DNA of 5,403 nucleotides from Clostridia bacterium (GTDB taxonomy: Bacteria > Bacillota_A > Clostridia > Oscillospirales > CAG-272), in the NCBI GenBank assembly GCA_017959485.1, contig JAGDAM010000023.1, positions 1-5,403 on the forward strand, read 5' to 3'. Position 1 is the stretch's first letter. The number at the start of each line of letters is the position of its first letter. Positions 1 to 5,403 of this stretch are shown piece after piece. The notes under the pieces were generated by a model. The model was not told the origin of the DNA. It saw only the letters and a program-made list of their open reading frames with translations, and did not search any database. The position numbers were made by a program, and so were the translations under genes.

Positions 1-60
1 CCCCTAAAGGGGAAGGCAAATTGTAAATCCACCGCTTTCGCGGCCGCCTTACCTTCGGGG
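1..60. repeat. Hairpin-rich intergenic segment, possible edge of a palindromic repeat
   Basis: This non-coding stretch holds several short inverted repeats. CCCC-TAAA-GGGG occupies 1-12 and is cut by the window edge. CCGC-TTTC-GCGG occupies 32-43; on the minus strand its loop reads GAAA, a GNRA-type tetraloop. AAGGC at 13-17 can pair with GCCTT at 46-50 and enclose the second hairpin. CC-TTCG-GG lies at 52-59. The general plan (a C-run/G-run palindrome next to a GC hairpin) resembles the element at 5307-5369, with this copy possibly inverted. That relation is inference, because the primary sequences are not closely alike. No T-run follows any stem on the + strand, so a plain intrinsic terminator is not supported. 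Positions 61-86 are AT-rich but show no good paired -35/-10. Confidence 0.35.
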
Positions 61-86
61 AAAGCATATTAATCATATTTGTCTAA

Positions 87-557
87 ATGAGTAAATCAAA
101 AAATCGCACAAGTCCGGTTGCGGACGTTCGGACGGGACAGGCCGGCGGGAACGCGAAACGTCCCGACAGAAAGAAAACGCTTAAAACGCTGCTGATCCTC
201 GCCGGAGCATCGGTGCTCTCCTGCGCCGTCTATTTCTTTATCGTGACCAATTTCGGCGCCGAGGCGCAGACCGCCGCCGTCACCGTCTTTCTCGTTCTCT
301 CCTGCGGTATGGCAATCCTCTATTTTGCGGTCAACCGCGGACTCGTCATGGCTTCGGCGACTCCCGAAATGCTTCCCGACTCGATGACGCCCGAGGAGAA
401 AGAGCAGGCAATCGCGACCGCCGCGGAGCGCAAAAGAAAGACCCGCTGGATGGCAGCCGCCGTCTTCGCCCTCATCCTGCCGGTGCTGCTCGACGCCTTT
501 TATCTCTTCGTTCTCGAAGATCTTTTCCCGGAGGGGCTTCTTTCTTGGTTAAAGTAA
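87..557 (+). CDS. Small three-helix membrane protein of unknown function
   Basis: I do not recognise this 156-residue protein. It has a basic, polar N-terminus (about residues 1-33, many Lys/Arg), then three hydrophobic segments at about 34-54, 63-83 and 122-143. Between the second and third lies a charged stretch (about 92-120) with an acidic TPEEKE part followed by ERKRKTR. By the positive-inside rule the N-terminus and the 84-121 loop are cytoplasmic and the short C-terminus is outside. No catalytic motif, lipobox or cleavable signal is evident. The start is the only ATG giving the full first helix, but no Shine-Dalgarno precedes it; the upstream bases are AT-rich. Its 3' end overlaps the rlmH start by 13 nt and contains the rlmH ribosome binding site, so the two are probably translated together. 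Being a real gene is supported by the coherent membrane pattern and this overlap; the function is unknown. Confidence 0.8.
   Translation: MSKSKNRTSPVADVRTGQAGGNAKRPDRKKTLKTLLILAGASVLSCAVYFFIVTNFGAEAQTAAVTVFLVLSCGMAILYFAVNRGLVMASATPEMLPDSMTPEEKEQAIATAAERKRKTRWMAAAVFALILPVLLDAFYLFVLEDLFPEGLLSWLK
530..536 (+). promoter_or_regulatory. Strong Shine-Dalgarno for rlmH inside the upstream gene
   Basis: GGAGGGG ends 8 nt before the TTG at 545, near-ideal spacing. It decides the rlmH start: no ATG or GTG is available near the N-terminus expected for the family, and this TTG gives MVKVKIIAVG, the usual RlmH beginning. Since the site lies within the last codons of the preceding gene, ribosomes finishing that gene may help start rlmH (translational coupling, inferred). 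Confidence 0.85.
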
Positions 558-1024
558 AAATCATCGCCGTCGGAAACGTCCGGGAGAAATACTACTCCGA
601 CGCCGTCGCCGAATACCTGAAGCGTCTTGGCGCCTTCTGCACTCCGGAGATCGCCGAAGTGAAGGAGAGCCGGCTCTCCCCCTCTCCGTCGCACGGGGAA
701 ATCGACGCGGCCCTCTCGGCCGAAGCCGGAAAGATACTCGGGCTGATACCCCCGCGCTCCTTTGTATGCGTTCTTTCCCCCGAGGGAAAGATGATGACTT
801 CGGAGGAACTTGCCGTAGCGGTCGGCTCCGCGGCGGAGCGATTCCCCGTTCTCGTGTTTATTATCGGAAGTTCGTACGGACTCGACCGGTCGGTCAAATC
901 CCGCGCGGATCTTTTGCTTTCATTCTCGCCGATGACATTCCCTCACCGGCTTTTCCGCGTCATGCTCGCAGAGGCGCTCTACCGCTCCTTCGCCATCAAC
1001 GCGGGACGCGAATACCATAAATAA
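545..1024 (+). CDS. rlmH: 23S rRNA (pseudouridine1915-N3)-methyltransferase RlmH
   Basis: RlmH is a SPOUT-class (alpha/beta-knot) enzyme that acts as a homodimer and uses S-adenosylmethionine to methylate N3 of pseudouridine 1915 in helix 69 of 23S rRNA, a late step on assembled 70S ribosomes (family knowledge). The 159-residue length matches the family. Visible signatures are the N-terminal IIAVGNVREKYY and EYLKRL (residues 6-28), the LSPEGKMMTSEELA segment (77-90), the knot motif FIIGSSYGLD (105-114, where many relatives have GG rather than GS), SFSPMTFPHRLFRVMLAEALYR (126-147, cofactor and dimer region), and the C-terminal YHK, the usual RlmH ending. It starts at TTG with a strong ribosome binding site and overlaps the upstream membrane-protein gene by 13 nt. 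A GC hairpin follows its stop. The TTG may limit expression somewhat (inference). No key residue appears missing. Confidence 0.97.
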   Translation: MVKVKIIAVGNVREKYYSDAVAEYLKRLGAFCTPEIAEVKESRLSPSPSHGEIDAALSAEAGKILGLIPPRSFVCVLSPEGKMMTSEELAVAVGSAAERFPVLVFIIGSSYGLDRSVKSRADLLLSFSPMTFPHRLFRVMLAEALYRSFAINAGREYHK

Positions 1025-1031
1025 AAGGCAC

Positions 1032-1052
1032 TTCCGCGCCACGGGCGCGGGA
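1032..1052 (+). other. GC-rich hairpin between rlmH and the WG-repeat gene
   Basis: CCGCGCC (1034-1040), loop ACG, GGCGCGG (1044-1050) form a perfect 7-bp stem, extendable by a T-G and a T-A pair to 1032-1052. It starts 8 nt after the rlmH stop and ends 10 nt before the next ATG. No T-run follows, so it is a poor intrinsic terminator. The only purine-rich stretch that could serve as a weak ribosome binding site for the next gene (GGGA, 1049-1052) lies in its 3' arm, so the fold could restrain translation of that gene or act as an mRNA stability or processing element. The stem is seen; its role is inference. Confidence 0.5.
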
Positions 1053-1062
1053 CAACCGAAAA

Positions 1063-3489
1063 ATGAGAAGAATCAGAAAAAAAAGCGGAGCGCTCACCCG
1101 AATAATAGCGGTGCTGCTCTTTTTCGCGGCGTCAGCCGCCGTAATCTCATATTCTCTCGGGGCTTTTGAGATCCCGTTCGTTCGGCGCAATCCGCTTCCC
1201 TCCTATCCCGCGGAGATCTCCTCGATAGAGGAATCTATCAAACAGATCGAAACCGGCAGGCCGCTTATACCGGACACCGGCGCGGGATCGTCCTCATCCT
1301 CGCCGGATTCCGACGCGGCCGGGACGACCGGGAACGAAACCGAGGCAACCGACGAGCTTTCGGCGGATCGGACCGGTACGAATACCGGCGACGCGACGTC
1401 CGGCAGCCGGCAGGAGGTGCCGGTATATCTCACCGATTTCGTCAACGCGGGATATCACGTGACCGACGCCGACTGGAATTCGGGCATGCGCCTCGCGGAG
1501 ATAGTTATAGACGAGAGCAACCTTGCCCTGCGCGACACGGGATCGAAAAAAACGGTCACGTACTTCGCGGCGGCTTCTGCCGGAATTCTGTTTACCGAGG
1601 TCGCGAAAAAGACGGCAACGCGCAATTCGGTCGAGCTCTATATGGGCTATATAATCGTCGACGTCGGAAAGCGCGACGCCACCTCGATCTTCCCGAAATA
1701 CCTTCCCTCTCCGGACGACCCGGAAAAACTTGTCAGGGCGGAAGACCGCGACTTGGTCATCACAAAATCGGCGCTCGCAATCTATTCCTCTTACGGAATC
1801 CTCATCGGCGTATACCCCGCTTCCGAAGTCACTCCGGCGTACACGAGGGACACCTCCAACCGTCCTCTCTTCATAAACAACAACAAATATTACTATATAG
1901 ACGAACTGACAGGCGATTTCCTCGAGTCGGACTATATTGACGAACGCGACGGACGGGGACTTTATTTCGACTATCCGGCCCGTTACGGAGCCGAGGACTC
2001 TAAGCTGAAGAAATGGGCGGTGCTCGCTCCGACGACGCATTCGGTGTTCATCGACGAGTATTACGTCTACGCGAGATTCGCGGTCAACTGGCGGCTCGCC
2101 AAACCGATCTGCGAGGCGGACGCGAGATACGCGGATATTATCGCCAAATCTTCGAAACCCTTCGCCTACGCTCTGAAGATCGCCAAAAAGCAGATCGCGG
2201 AAGAAAGCCGTGCAGCGCTGACGGCGACGACTCCGGAGCCCGTGACTACGCTTGAACCCGAACCCACCGCCGGGCCTCCCGAAACCGGAGTCCCGACTGA
2301 CGACGCAACGCAGACAGACGTTCTCACCGGCGACACCGTGACCGACGTTTCGGGCACCGACGCCGAAACCTCAGCCAATACGTCCGAAACGACGCTCGGG
2401 GAAACGGCCGCGGCCGACACGGCCGACGCGCAGACAACCGAAACGACGCCTGCGGAAACCTCAGCTACGGAAACCTCTGCTCCGGAAACCGGGGACACGG
2501 CCTCCGGTACCGAGGCCGCGTCCGAACCTGCGGGAGAAACGTCTTCGGATCCCGCCGAATCAGCTTCCGGCGAAACCGGGGCCGACACTGCCGGCTGGAC
2601 CTCGGAAACCGAAACCGGGAGCGACACGCTTCCGGAAGAAAGCTCGGAAGAGACGACGCAGGAAGTTACGACTCCGGAGCCGACCGAACCGGTATCCACG
2701 GAGGAGCCGCATACGCTGCTCAATCTTACGACCGTTTATTACAACTGGCGCTTCATATTCGCGGCCAAGCAGCCGGAATACAACGCCGGAAAAACCTATT
2801 CCCTCTCCCGCAGCCAGAGCACTTATTACAGTGAAAAGATAAGCTGGGAATCGGGATACAGATACGCAAAGGCCTTCAATTTCTGCGAAAACTACGCAGT
2901 GGTCGTCGACGACCTCGGACACATATCGGTCATCAACCGCAACGGGAACACCGCGGTCACGAAGAACGACTACGACACGTCGACGAGTTCTACCGTCGGC
3001 TATATCACGAGACGCTACTATACCGAGCCGGTGCTGCCCGACCTGAGCGCGATGGGCAGCTACTATTTCGATCACGGACTTATCCGTCTGCGCGAGATCT
3101 CCGTCCCCGACTATTACGAGGGCTTCTATGCGGAGGACCGCGACGTTCTCGTCGACTCCCGCGGAAAAGAGTACAAGATACCCTCCGGCTATACTATGAC
3201 GGCCTATTCGGACGGCGTGATCATCCTCGAGAGCGGCGGCCTCTACGGCTGCTACAGCACGGTCCTTGAGCGCTGGATCGCCGACCCGGTATTCACATCC
3301 GCCGAACCCTTTATCGAGGGACTGTGCGTACTCGGGCTGTCCGACGGAACACGCGGAGTGATCGACACCGAAGGGCGCGTCGTCATCGCCTTCGGAGACG
3401 GCTATACCGAGATCACGAGAGCTTCGTCGGGCATCATCGCCTGCCTGTCGGACTCGGGCTGGCACATCTTCGCAAAAGTATCAAAATAA
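1063..3489 (+). CDS. Anchored extracytoplasmic WG-repeat protein with Thr/Glu-rich linker
   Basis: This 808-residue protein has a basic N-terminus (RRIRKK) and one hydrophobic segment at about 11-33. There is no Cys lipobox, so it is probably a signal anchor or a signal-peptidase I substrate with the bulk outside the membrane. A Ser/Thr/Gly/Asp-rich spacer follows (about 70-118), then a folded Tyr-rich region (about 119-385) with a WG-like stretch near 268-305, then a roughly 164-residue disordered linker (386-549) rich in Thr, Glu, Ser, Ala, Asp and Pro. The C-terminal region (about 550-808) carries degenerate WG (KWG) repeats: AVVVDDLGHISVINRNG (612-628), DVLVDSRGKEYKIP (694-707), GGLYGCYSTV (725-734) and GTRGVIDTEGRVVIAF (762-777), with the repeat-type phrase AEPFIEGLCVLGL (747-759). 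WG repeats form beta structures of unknown role, often in surface proteins. No enzymatic motif is visible. The ATG is the only plausible start, yet no strong Shine-Dalgarno precedes it. Family call good, function unknown. Confidence 0.85.
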   Translation: MRRIRKKSGALTRIIAVLLFFAASAAVISYSLGAFEIPFVRRNPLPSYPAEISSIEESIKQIETGRPLIPDTGAGSSSSSPDSDAAGTTGNETEATDELSADRTGTNTGDATSGSRQEVPVYLTDFVNAGYHVTDADWNSGMRLAEIVIDESNLALRDTGSKKTVTYFAAASAGILFTEVAKKTATRNSVELYMGYIIVDVGKRDATSIFPKYLPSPDDPEKLVRAEDRDLVITKSALAIYSSYGILIGVYPASEVTPAYTRDTSNRPLFINNNKYYYIDELTGDFLESDYIDERDGRGLYFDYPARYGAEDSKLKKWAVLAPTTHSVFIDEYYVYARFAVNWRLAKPICEADARYADIIAKSSKPFAYALKIAKKQIAEESRAALTATTPEPVTTLEPEPTAGPPETGVPTDDATQTDVLTGDTVTDVSGTDAETSANTSETTLGETAAADTADAQTTETTPAETSATETSAPETGDTASGTEAASEPAGETSSDPAESASGETGADTAGWTSETETGSDTLPEESSEETTQEVTTPEPTEPVSTEEPHTLLNLTTVYYNWRFIFAAKQPEYNAGKTYSLSRSQSTYYSEKISWESGYRYAKAFNFCENYAVVVDDLGHISVINRNGNTAVTKNDYDTSTSSTVGYITRRYYTEPVLPDLSAMGSYYFDHGLIRLREISVPDYYEGFYAEDRDVLVDSRGKEYKIPSGYTMTAYSDGVIILESGGLYGCYSTVLERWIADPVFTSAEPFIEGLCVLGLSDGTRGVIDTEGRVVIAFGDGYTEITRASSGIIACLSDSGWHIFAKVSK
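2218..2709 (+). repeat. Coding low-complexity region (Thr/Glu/Ser/Pro linker) with 15-bp tandem units
   Basis: This stretch encodes residues 386-549 of the WG-repeat protein. The clearest tandem array is at 2453-2497, three 15-bp units beginning cggaaacc; the first two agree at 13 of 15 positions and the third diverges after its first 8. They encode ETSAT, ETSAP and ETGDT. Related gaaac-containing words (SETT, GETA, AETS, GETS, SETE) recur through the rest. The translation has almost no aromatic or large hydrophobic residue, in sharp contrast with the Tyr-rich domains either side, so it is probably a flexible, acidic spacer in the cell-wall layer that has grown and shrunk by slippage or unequal crossover (inference). 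Confidence 0.75.
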
Positions 3490-3516
3490 GCAACCCCACT
3501 GTAAGTAATCACAAAA

Positions 3517-3990
3517 ATGAGTTTTAAAGCCAAAATCAAGATAAGAGTCGACTCGCAGCTCATCGATTTCACCGGCGCAAAGCCGGGCGGTCAGGGAGGC
3601 GAGCCGCCGCGCAGCCGGTTTACCGACATCGGCGAAGGAACCGTCCGCACCCGCGAAGGAATCGTCACCGTCAGCCGTAAGCTTATAACCGGAACGTCGT
3701 TCGACCTTTCCTTTGCCAAAAACGATCCCGGAATCGTGACTATACGCCGCGGATACGAGCGGAACGGGACTCCGATGCTGCTCGTAGTCGAGGAGGGTCG
3801 CAGACATATCTGCCTCAATTCGGCGCACGGATCCGCCATCGAGATCACAACCACCTGCCGCAAACTCGACAACAGGATAATGACGACCGGCAAGATCATA
3901 ATCGAATACGCCGTCGAGCTGCACGGATTCAGGGTCGAAAAAACCTTTATGACAGTAGATATTAATAAAATACTAACCGAAGGAAACTGA
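3517..3990 (+). CDS. DUF1934 (YwiB-like) beta-barrel protein
   Basis: This 157-residue protein fits the DUF1934 family, of which Bacillus subtilis YwiB is a member; these are small calycin-like beta-barrels of unknown biochemical role. Supporting phrases in family order are KAKIKIRV (4-11), GIVTVSRKLITGT (48-60, strand around the family Tyr-Glu-Ser area but diverged), PGIVTIRRGYERN (71-83), MLLVVEEGRRHICL (87-100), HGSAIEITTTCRKL (104-117, the family's YG-x-I-x-I-x-T region) and GKIIIEYAVELHG (125-137). A Gly/Pro/Arg-rich insert at about 21-35 is unlike the usual strand-loop. The start matches the family N-terminus, but no Shine-Dalgarno is seen in the 27-nt gap upstream. It ends 1 nt before the egsA ATG, so the two are probably co-translated. 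In Bacillus ywiB precedes argS; here the neighbour is egsA instead. Probably cytoplasmic, since there is no signal or membrane segment. Confidence 0.85.
   Translation: MSFKAKIKIRVDSQLIDFTGAKPGGQGGEPPRSRFTDIGEGTVRTREGIVTVSRKLITGTSFDLSFAKNDPGIVTIRRGYERNGTPMLLVVEEGRRHICLNSAHGSAIEITTTCRKLDNRIMTTGKIIIEYAVELHGFRVEKTFMTVDINKILTEGN
3980..3985 (+). promoter_or_regulatory. Ribosome binding site for the G1P dehydrogenase gene
   Basis: AAGGAA lies 6 nt before the ATG at 3992 and overlaps the last codons of the DUF1934 gene. It confirms this start and implies coupled translation of the pair. Confidence 0.7.
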
Positions 3991-3991
3991 A

Positions 3992-5278
3992 ATGGATCTT
4001 AAAAAACTGACCGACTCACTGCAAAACTGCCCCTGCGGCAGACCTCACACCTTTGATACCAAGGTCGTGGAAATCTATTCCGGACTGACAAAGGACACGG
4101 GACGCATTCTCGACGGCGCCGGATTCCCGAAGAAGCTGCTGCTCGTGGCCGACGACAACACTTTCGGCGTATCCGAGGCCGAAGGACTGACCGCGGCGCT
4201 CTGTGCCTCGGGATTCGAACTGAAAAAGCTGATCTACAGGAACATGAAATACGCCCGCGTCGAGCAGGTGCGCGAGGTCGAGGCGCTGGCTTCCGACGTC
4301 GGAGGAATCATCTCGGTCGGTACCGGTTCGCTCAACGACATCTGCCGCGTCGCCTCCTTCGAAAAGGATCTGCCCTTCTGCATCTTCGCGACGGCTCCCT
4401 CGATGGACGGCTTCGCCTCTGATACCGCTCCGATTATCTCGAACAACTTCAAAGAGTCCTGGAAGGTCAGGCAGCCGGCGGTCATTCTCGCCGATACCAG
4501 GATCCTCGCCGCCTCTCCCGTCGAGCTGAAAGCCGCGGGATACGGAGACATGGTCGCGAAATACCTCGGCATACTCGAGTGGAGGATAGCGAACCTGCTC
4601 ATCGGCGAATACTATTGCGAGAACGTGGCGCAGATAACTCTCGGAGCCCTGCAGAAATGCATCGACCTTACCGATATGGTCACCAAGAACAGCGAGGAGG
4701 CGGCCGGAGCGATTATGGAGGCGCTTGTGCTCTCCGGACTCGCAATGAAGCTGGCGCTCTCCTCGAGACCGGCGTCGGGCGCCGAGCACGTGGTATCGCA
4801 CTATCTCGAGTGCTACAAAGTGGCTCGGGGAATCTGGCCGGAATATCACGGCAAGAAGGTCGGAGTCGCAACGCTCAAGCTCTGCCGGCTCTACCGGAAT
4901 CTCGCCGAACGCGTGACCGAGATCGATCCCGTAAAGGATAATCCCGACTGGGACGAGATTTATACGCATTTCACGGCCGACCAGCTGCCCGACGTCAAAA
5001 AGCTCAACAATCCGAGCATCACCGACAAGGTCGATCCCGCGCATCTGAAGGCCTGCTGGCCGAAGATCCGCGAGATGATTTTCGCGGGAGTGCCCGATCC
5101 CGACGTGCTTTGCGACGAGATGAAGCGCGCCGGCTGCGCGACCGAACTGGAGGAAGTCCACGTTTCGGACGAGCTGTTCGAAGAGGCGCTGAAGTATCAC
5201 GCGTATATGAGATACCGGATACTCATCACGCGGCTTCTTCCGATGATGAAGATTGATCCGATGGATTACGTTGACTGA
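3992..5278 (+). CDS. egsA: sn-glycerol-1-phosphate dehydrogenase (EgsA/AraM family)
   Basis: This enzyme reduces dihydroxyacetone phosphate to sn-glycerol-1-phosphate with NAD(P)H; the family is related to glycerol dehydrogenase and dehydroquinate synthase and uses a bound metal (Ni in B. subtilis AraM, Zn in archaea). Motifs in the 428 residues are an N-terminal CPCGRPH (13-19), a Rossmann-like part (about 48-60), the dinucleotide-binding SVGTGSLNDI (108-117), ATAPSMDGFASD (133-144), AAGYGDMVAKYLGILEWRIA (181-200), SRPASGAEHVVSH (258-270) and PEYHGKKVGVAT (283-294). Predicted metal ligands are Asp186, His266 and His286, all present. The length is slightly above the roughly 395 residues of AraM, with the extra part mainly in the C-terminal helices. 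In B. subtilis the product feeds heptaprenylglyceryl phosphate synthase PcrB; no prenyltransferase or arabinose gene lies in this window, so its use here is unknown. Probably cytoplasmic and co-expressed with the DUF1934 gene 1 nt upstream. Glycerol dehydrogenase is less likely given the AATAPSMDG-type and AGYGD motifs. Confidence 0.93.
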   Translation: MDLKKLTDSLQNCPCGRPHTFDTKVVEIYSGLTKDTGRILDGAGFPKKLLLVADDNTFGVSEAEGLTAALCASGFELKKLIYRNMKYARVEQVREVEALASDVGGIISVGTGSLNDICRVASFEKDLPFCIFATAPSMDGFASDTAPIISNNFKESWKVRQPAVILADTRILAASPVELKAAGYGDMVAKYLGILEWRIANLLIGEYYCENVAQITLGALQKCIDLTDMVTKNSEEAAGAIMEALVLSGLAMKLALSSRPASGAEHVVSHYLECYKVARGIWPEYHGKKVGVATLKLCRLYRNLAERVTEIDPVKDNPDWDEIYTHFTADQLPDVKKLNNPSITDKVDPAHLKACWPKIREMIFAGVPDPDVLCDEMKRAGCATELEEVHVSDELFEEALKYHAYMRYRILITRLLPMMKIDPMDYVD

Positions 5279-5306
5279 GTGAGACTTATTGCAACACCGC
5301 GTCCTG

Positions 5307-5369
5307 CACCCTCCCCCGGGGGAGGGTGGCTCGGCGCAGCCGAGCAGGGTGAGGCCGTGACGGGTGAGG
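5307..5369. repeat. Composite intergenic palindromic element
   Basis: Three ordered parts follow egsA. A perfect 22-bp palindrome at 5307-5328 has half-site CACCCTCCCCC. Directly next to it, GCTCGGC-GCA-GCCGAGC at 5329-5345 forms a 7-bp stem with a 3-nt loop. Then GGGTGAGG occurs twice, at 5347-5354 and 5362-5369, 15 bp apart; its GGGTG part can also pair with the CACCC at 5307-5311, giving alternative folds. No T-run follows, so simple Rho-independent termination is doubtful, though the folds could still protect the mRNA 3' end or stop convergent transcription. This looks like a dispersed, REP-like intergenic element; being multi-copy cannot be seen from one window. Confidence 0.6.
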
Positions 5370-5403
5370 GTAACGATAGCGTAAACGAAAAATGAGGAAT
5401 CCG

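Noticed and set aside
61..86. Possible sigma-70 promoter before the first gene (TATTAA at 67-72 or CATATT at 74-79)
   Set aside because: No acceptable -35 lies 16-18 bp upstream; the AT-rich patch alone is not enough.
1095..1165. Lipoprotein signal at the start of the WG-repeat protein
   Set aside because: The hydrophobic segment contains no cysteine, so there is no lipobox.
1993..2110. Duplication of an NWR motif on both sides of the linker (residues 342-344 and 561-563)
   Set aside because: Only a few residues agree around it; no convincing alignment of the two flanking regions could be made by eye.
2166..3465. Minus-strand open frames opposite the WG-repeat gene, one very rich in Ser and Val
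   Set aside because: The Ser/Val composition simply mirrors the Thr/Glu/Ser codons of the linker on the + strand; no ribosome binding site or domain is seen.
4016..5200. Long 394-residue minus-strand open frame opposite egsA
   Set aside because: egsA on the + strand has unmistakable family motifs along its length; the antisense frame is a by-product of G+C-rich codon use and shows no recognisable domain.
5307..5345. Intrinsic terminator of the operon
   Set aside because: The stems are strong, but no T-run follows the palindrome or the second hairpin on either strand.
5392..5403. ATG near the right edge that could begin another gene (M-R-N-P)
   Set aside because: Only four codons are visible, there is no ribosome binding site, and it may be part of the repeat-rich intergenic tail; not supportable from this window.

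Overview
The window reads as a piece of a G+C-rich (roughly 55-60 % by eye, not counted) chromosome from a low-profile Clostridia-type Firmicute, perhaps an uncultured gut member of the Oscillospiraceae/Christensenellales kind. The grounds are a Firmicute-style RlmH, a DUF1934 (YwiB-like) protein, a large anchored WG-repeat protein with a Thr/Glu-rich linker, and a bacterial AraM/EgsA-type sn-glycerol-1-phosphate dehydrogenase. The taxonomic placement is inference; no rRNA or other strong marker is present.

Layout: all five genes are on the + strand and tightly packed. Positions 1-86 are non-coding and hold small hairpins that look like the remnant or edge of an intergenic palindromic repeat. 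Then come an unrecognised small three-helix membrane protein (87-557); rlmH (545-1024, TTG start, 13-nt overlap with the previous gene, strong Shine-Dalgarno); a 38-nt gap filled by a perfect GC hairpin; an 808-residue exported or anchored WG-repeat protein (1063-3489); a 27-nt gap; a DUF1934 protein (3517-3990); and, after one base, an sn-glycerol-1-phosphate dehydrogenase (3992-5278). Positions 5279-5403 are non-coding and carry a striking array: a 22-bp perfect palindrome, a 7-bp-stem hairpin and two copies of GGGTGAGG.

How the genes fit together: spacing and orientation suggest one transcription unit, or at least two coupled pairs (membrane protein/rlmH and DUF1934/egsA). The known functions do not form one pathway: RlmH finishes helix 69 of 23S rRNA, EgsA makes sn-glycerol-1-phosphate from dihydroxyacetone phosphate, the WG protein probably works outside the membrane, and the other two are of unknown role. 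I see no CRISPR array, tRNA, rRNA, transposase, phage gene or defence system. I found no convincing new multi-gene system. The points most worth a second look are the architecture of the WG protein, the flanking palindromic repeats, the hairpin in front of the WG gene, and the bacterial G1P dehydrogenase.
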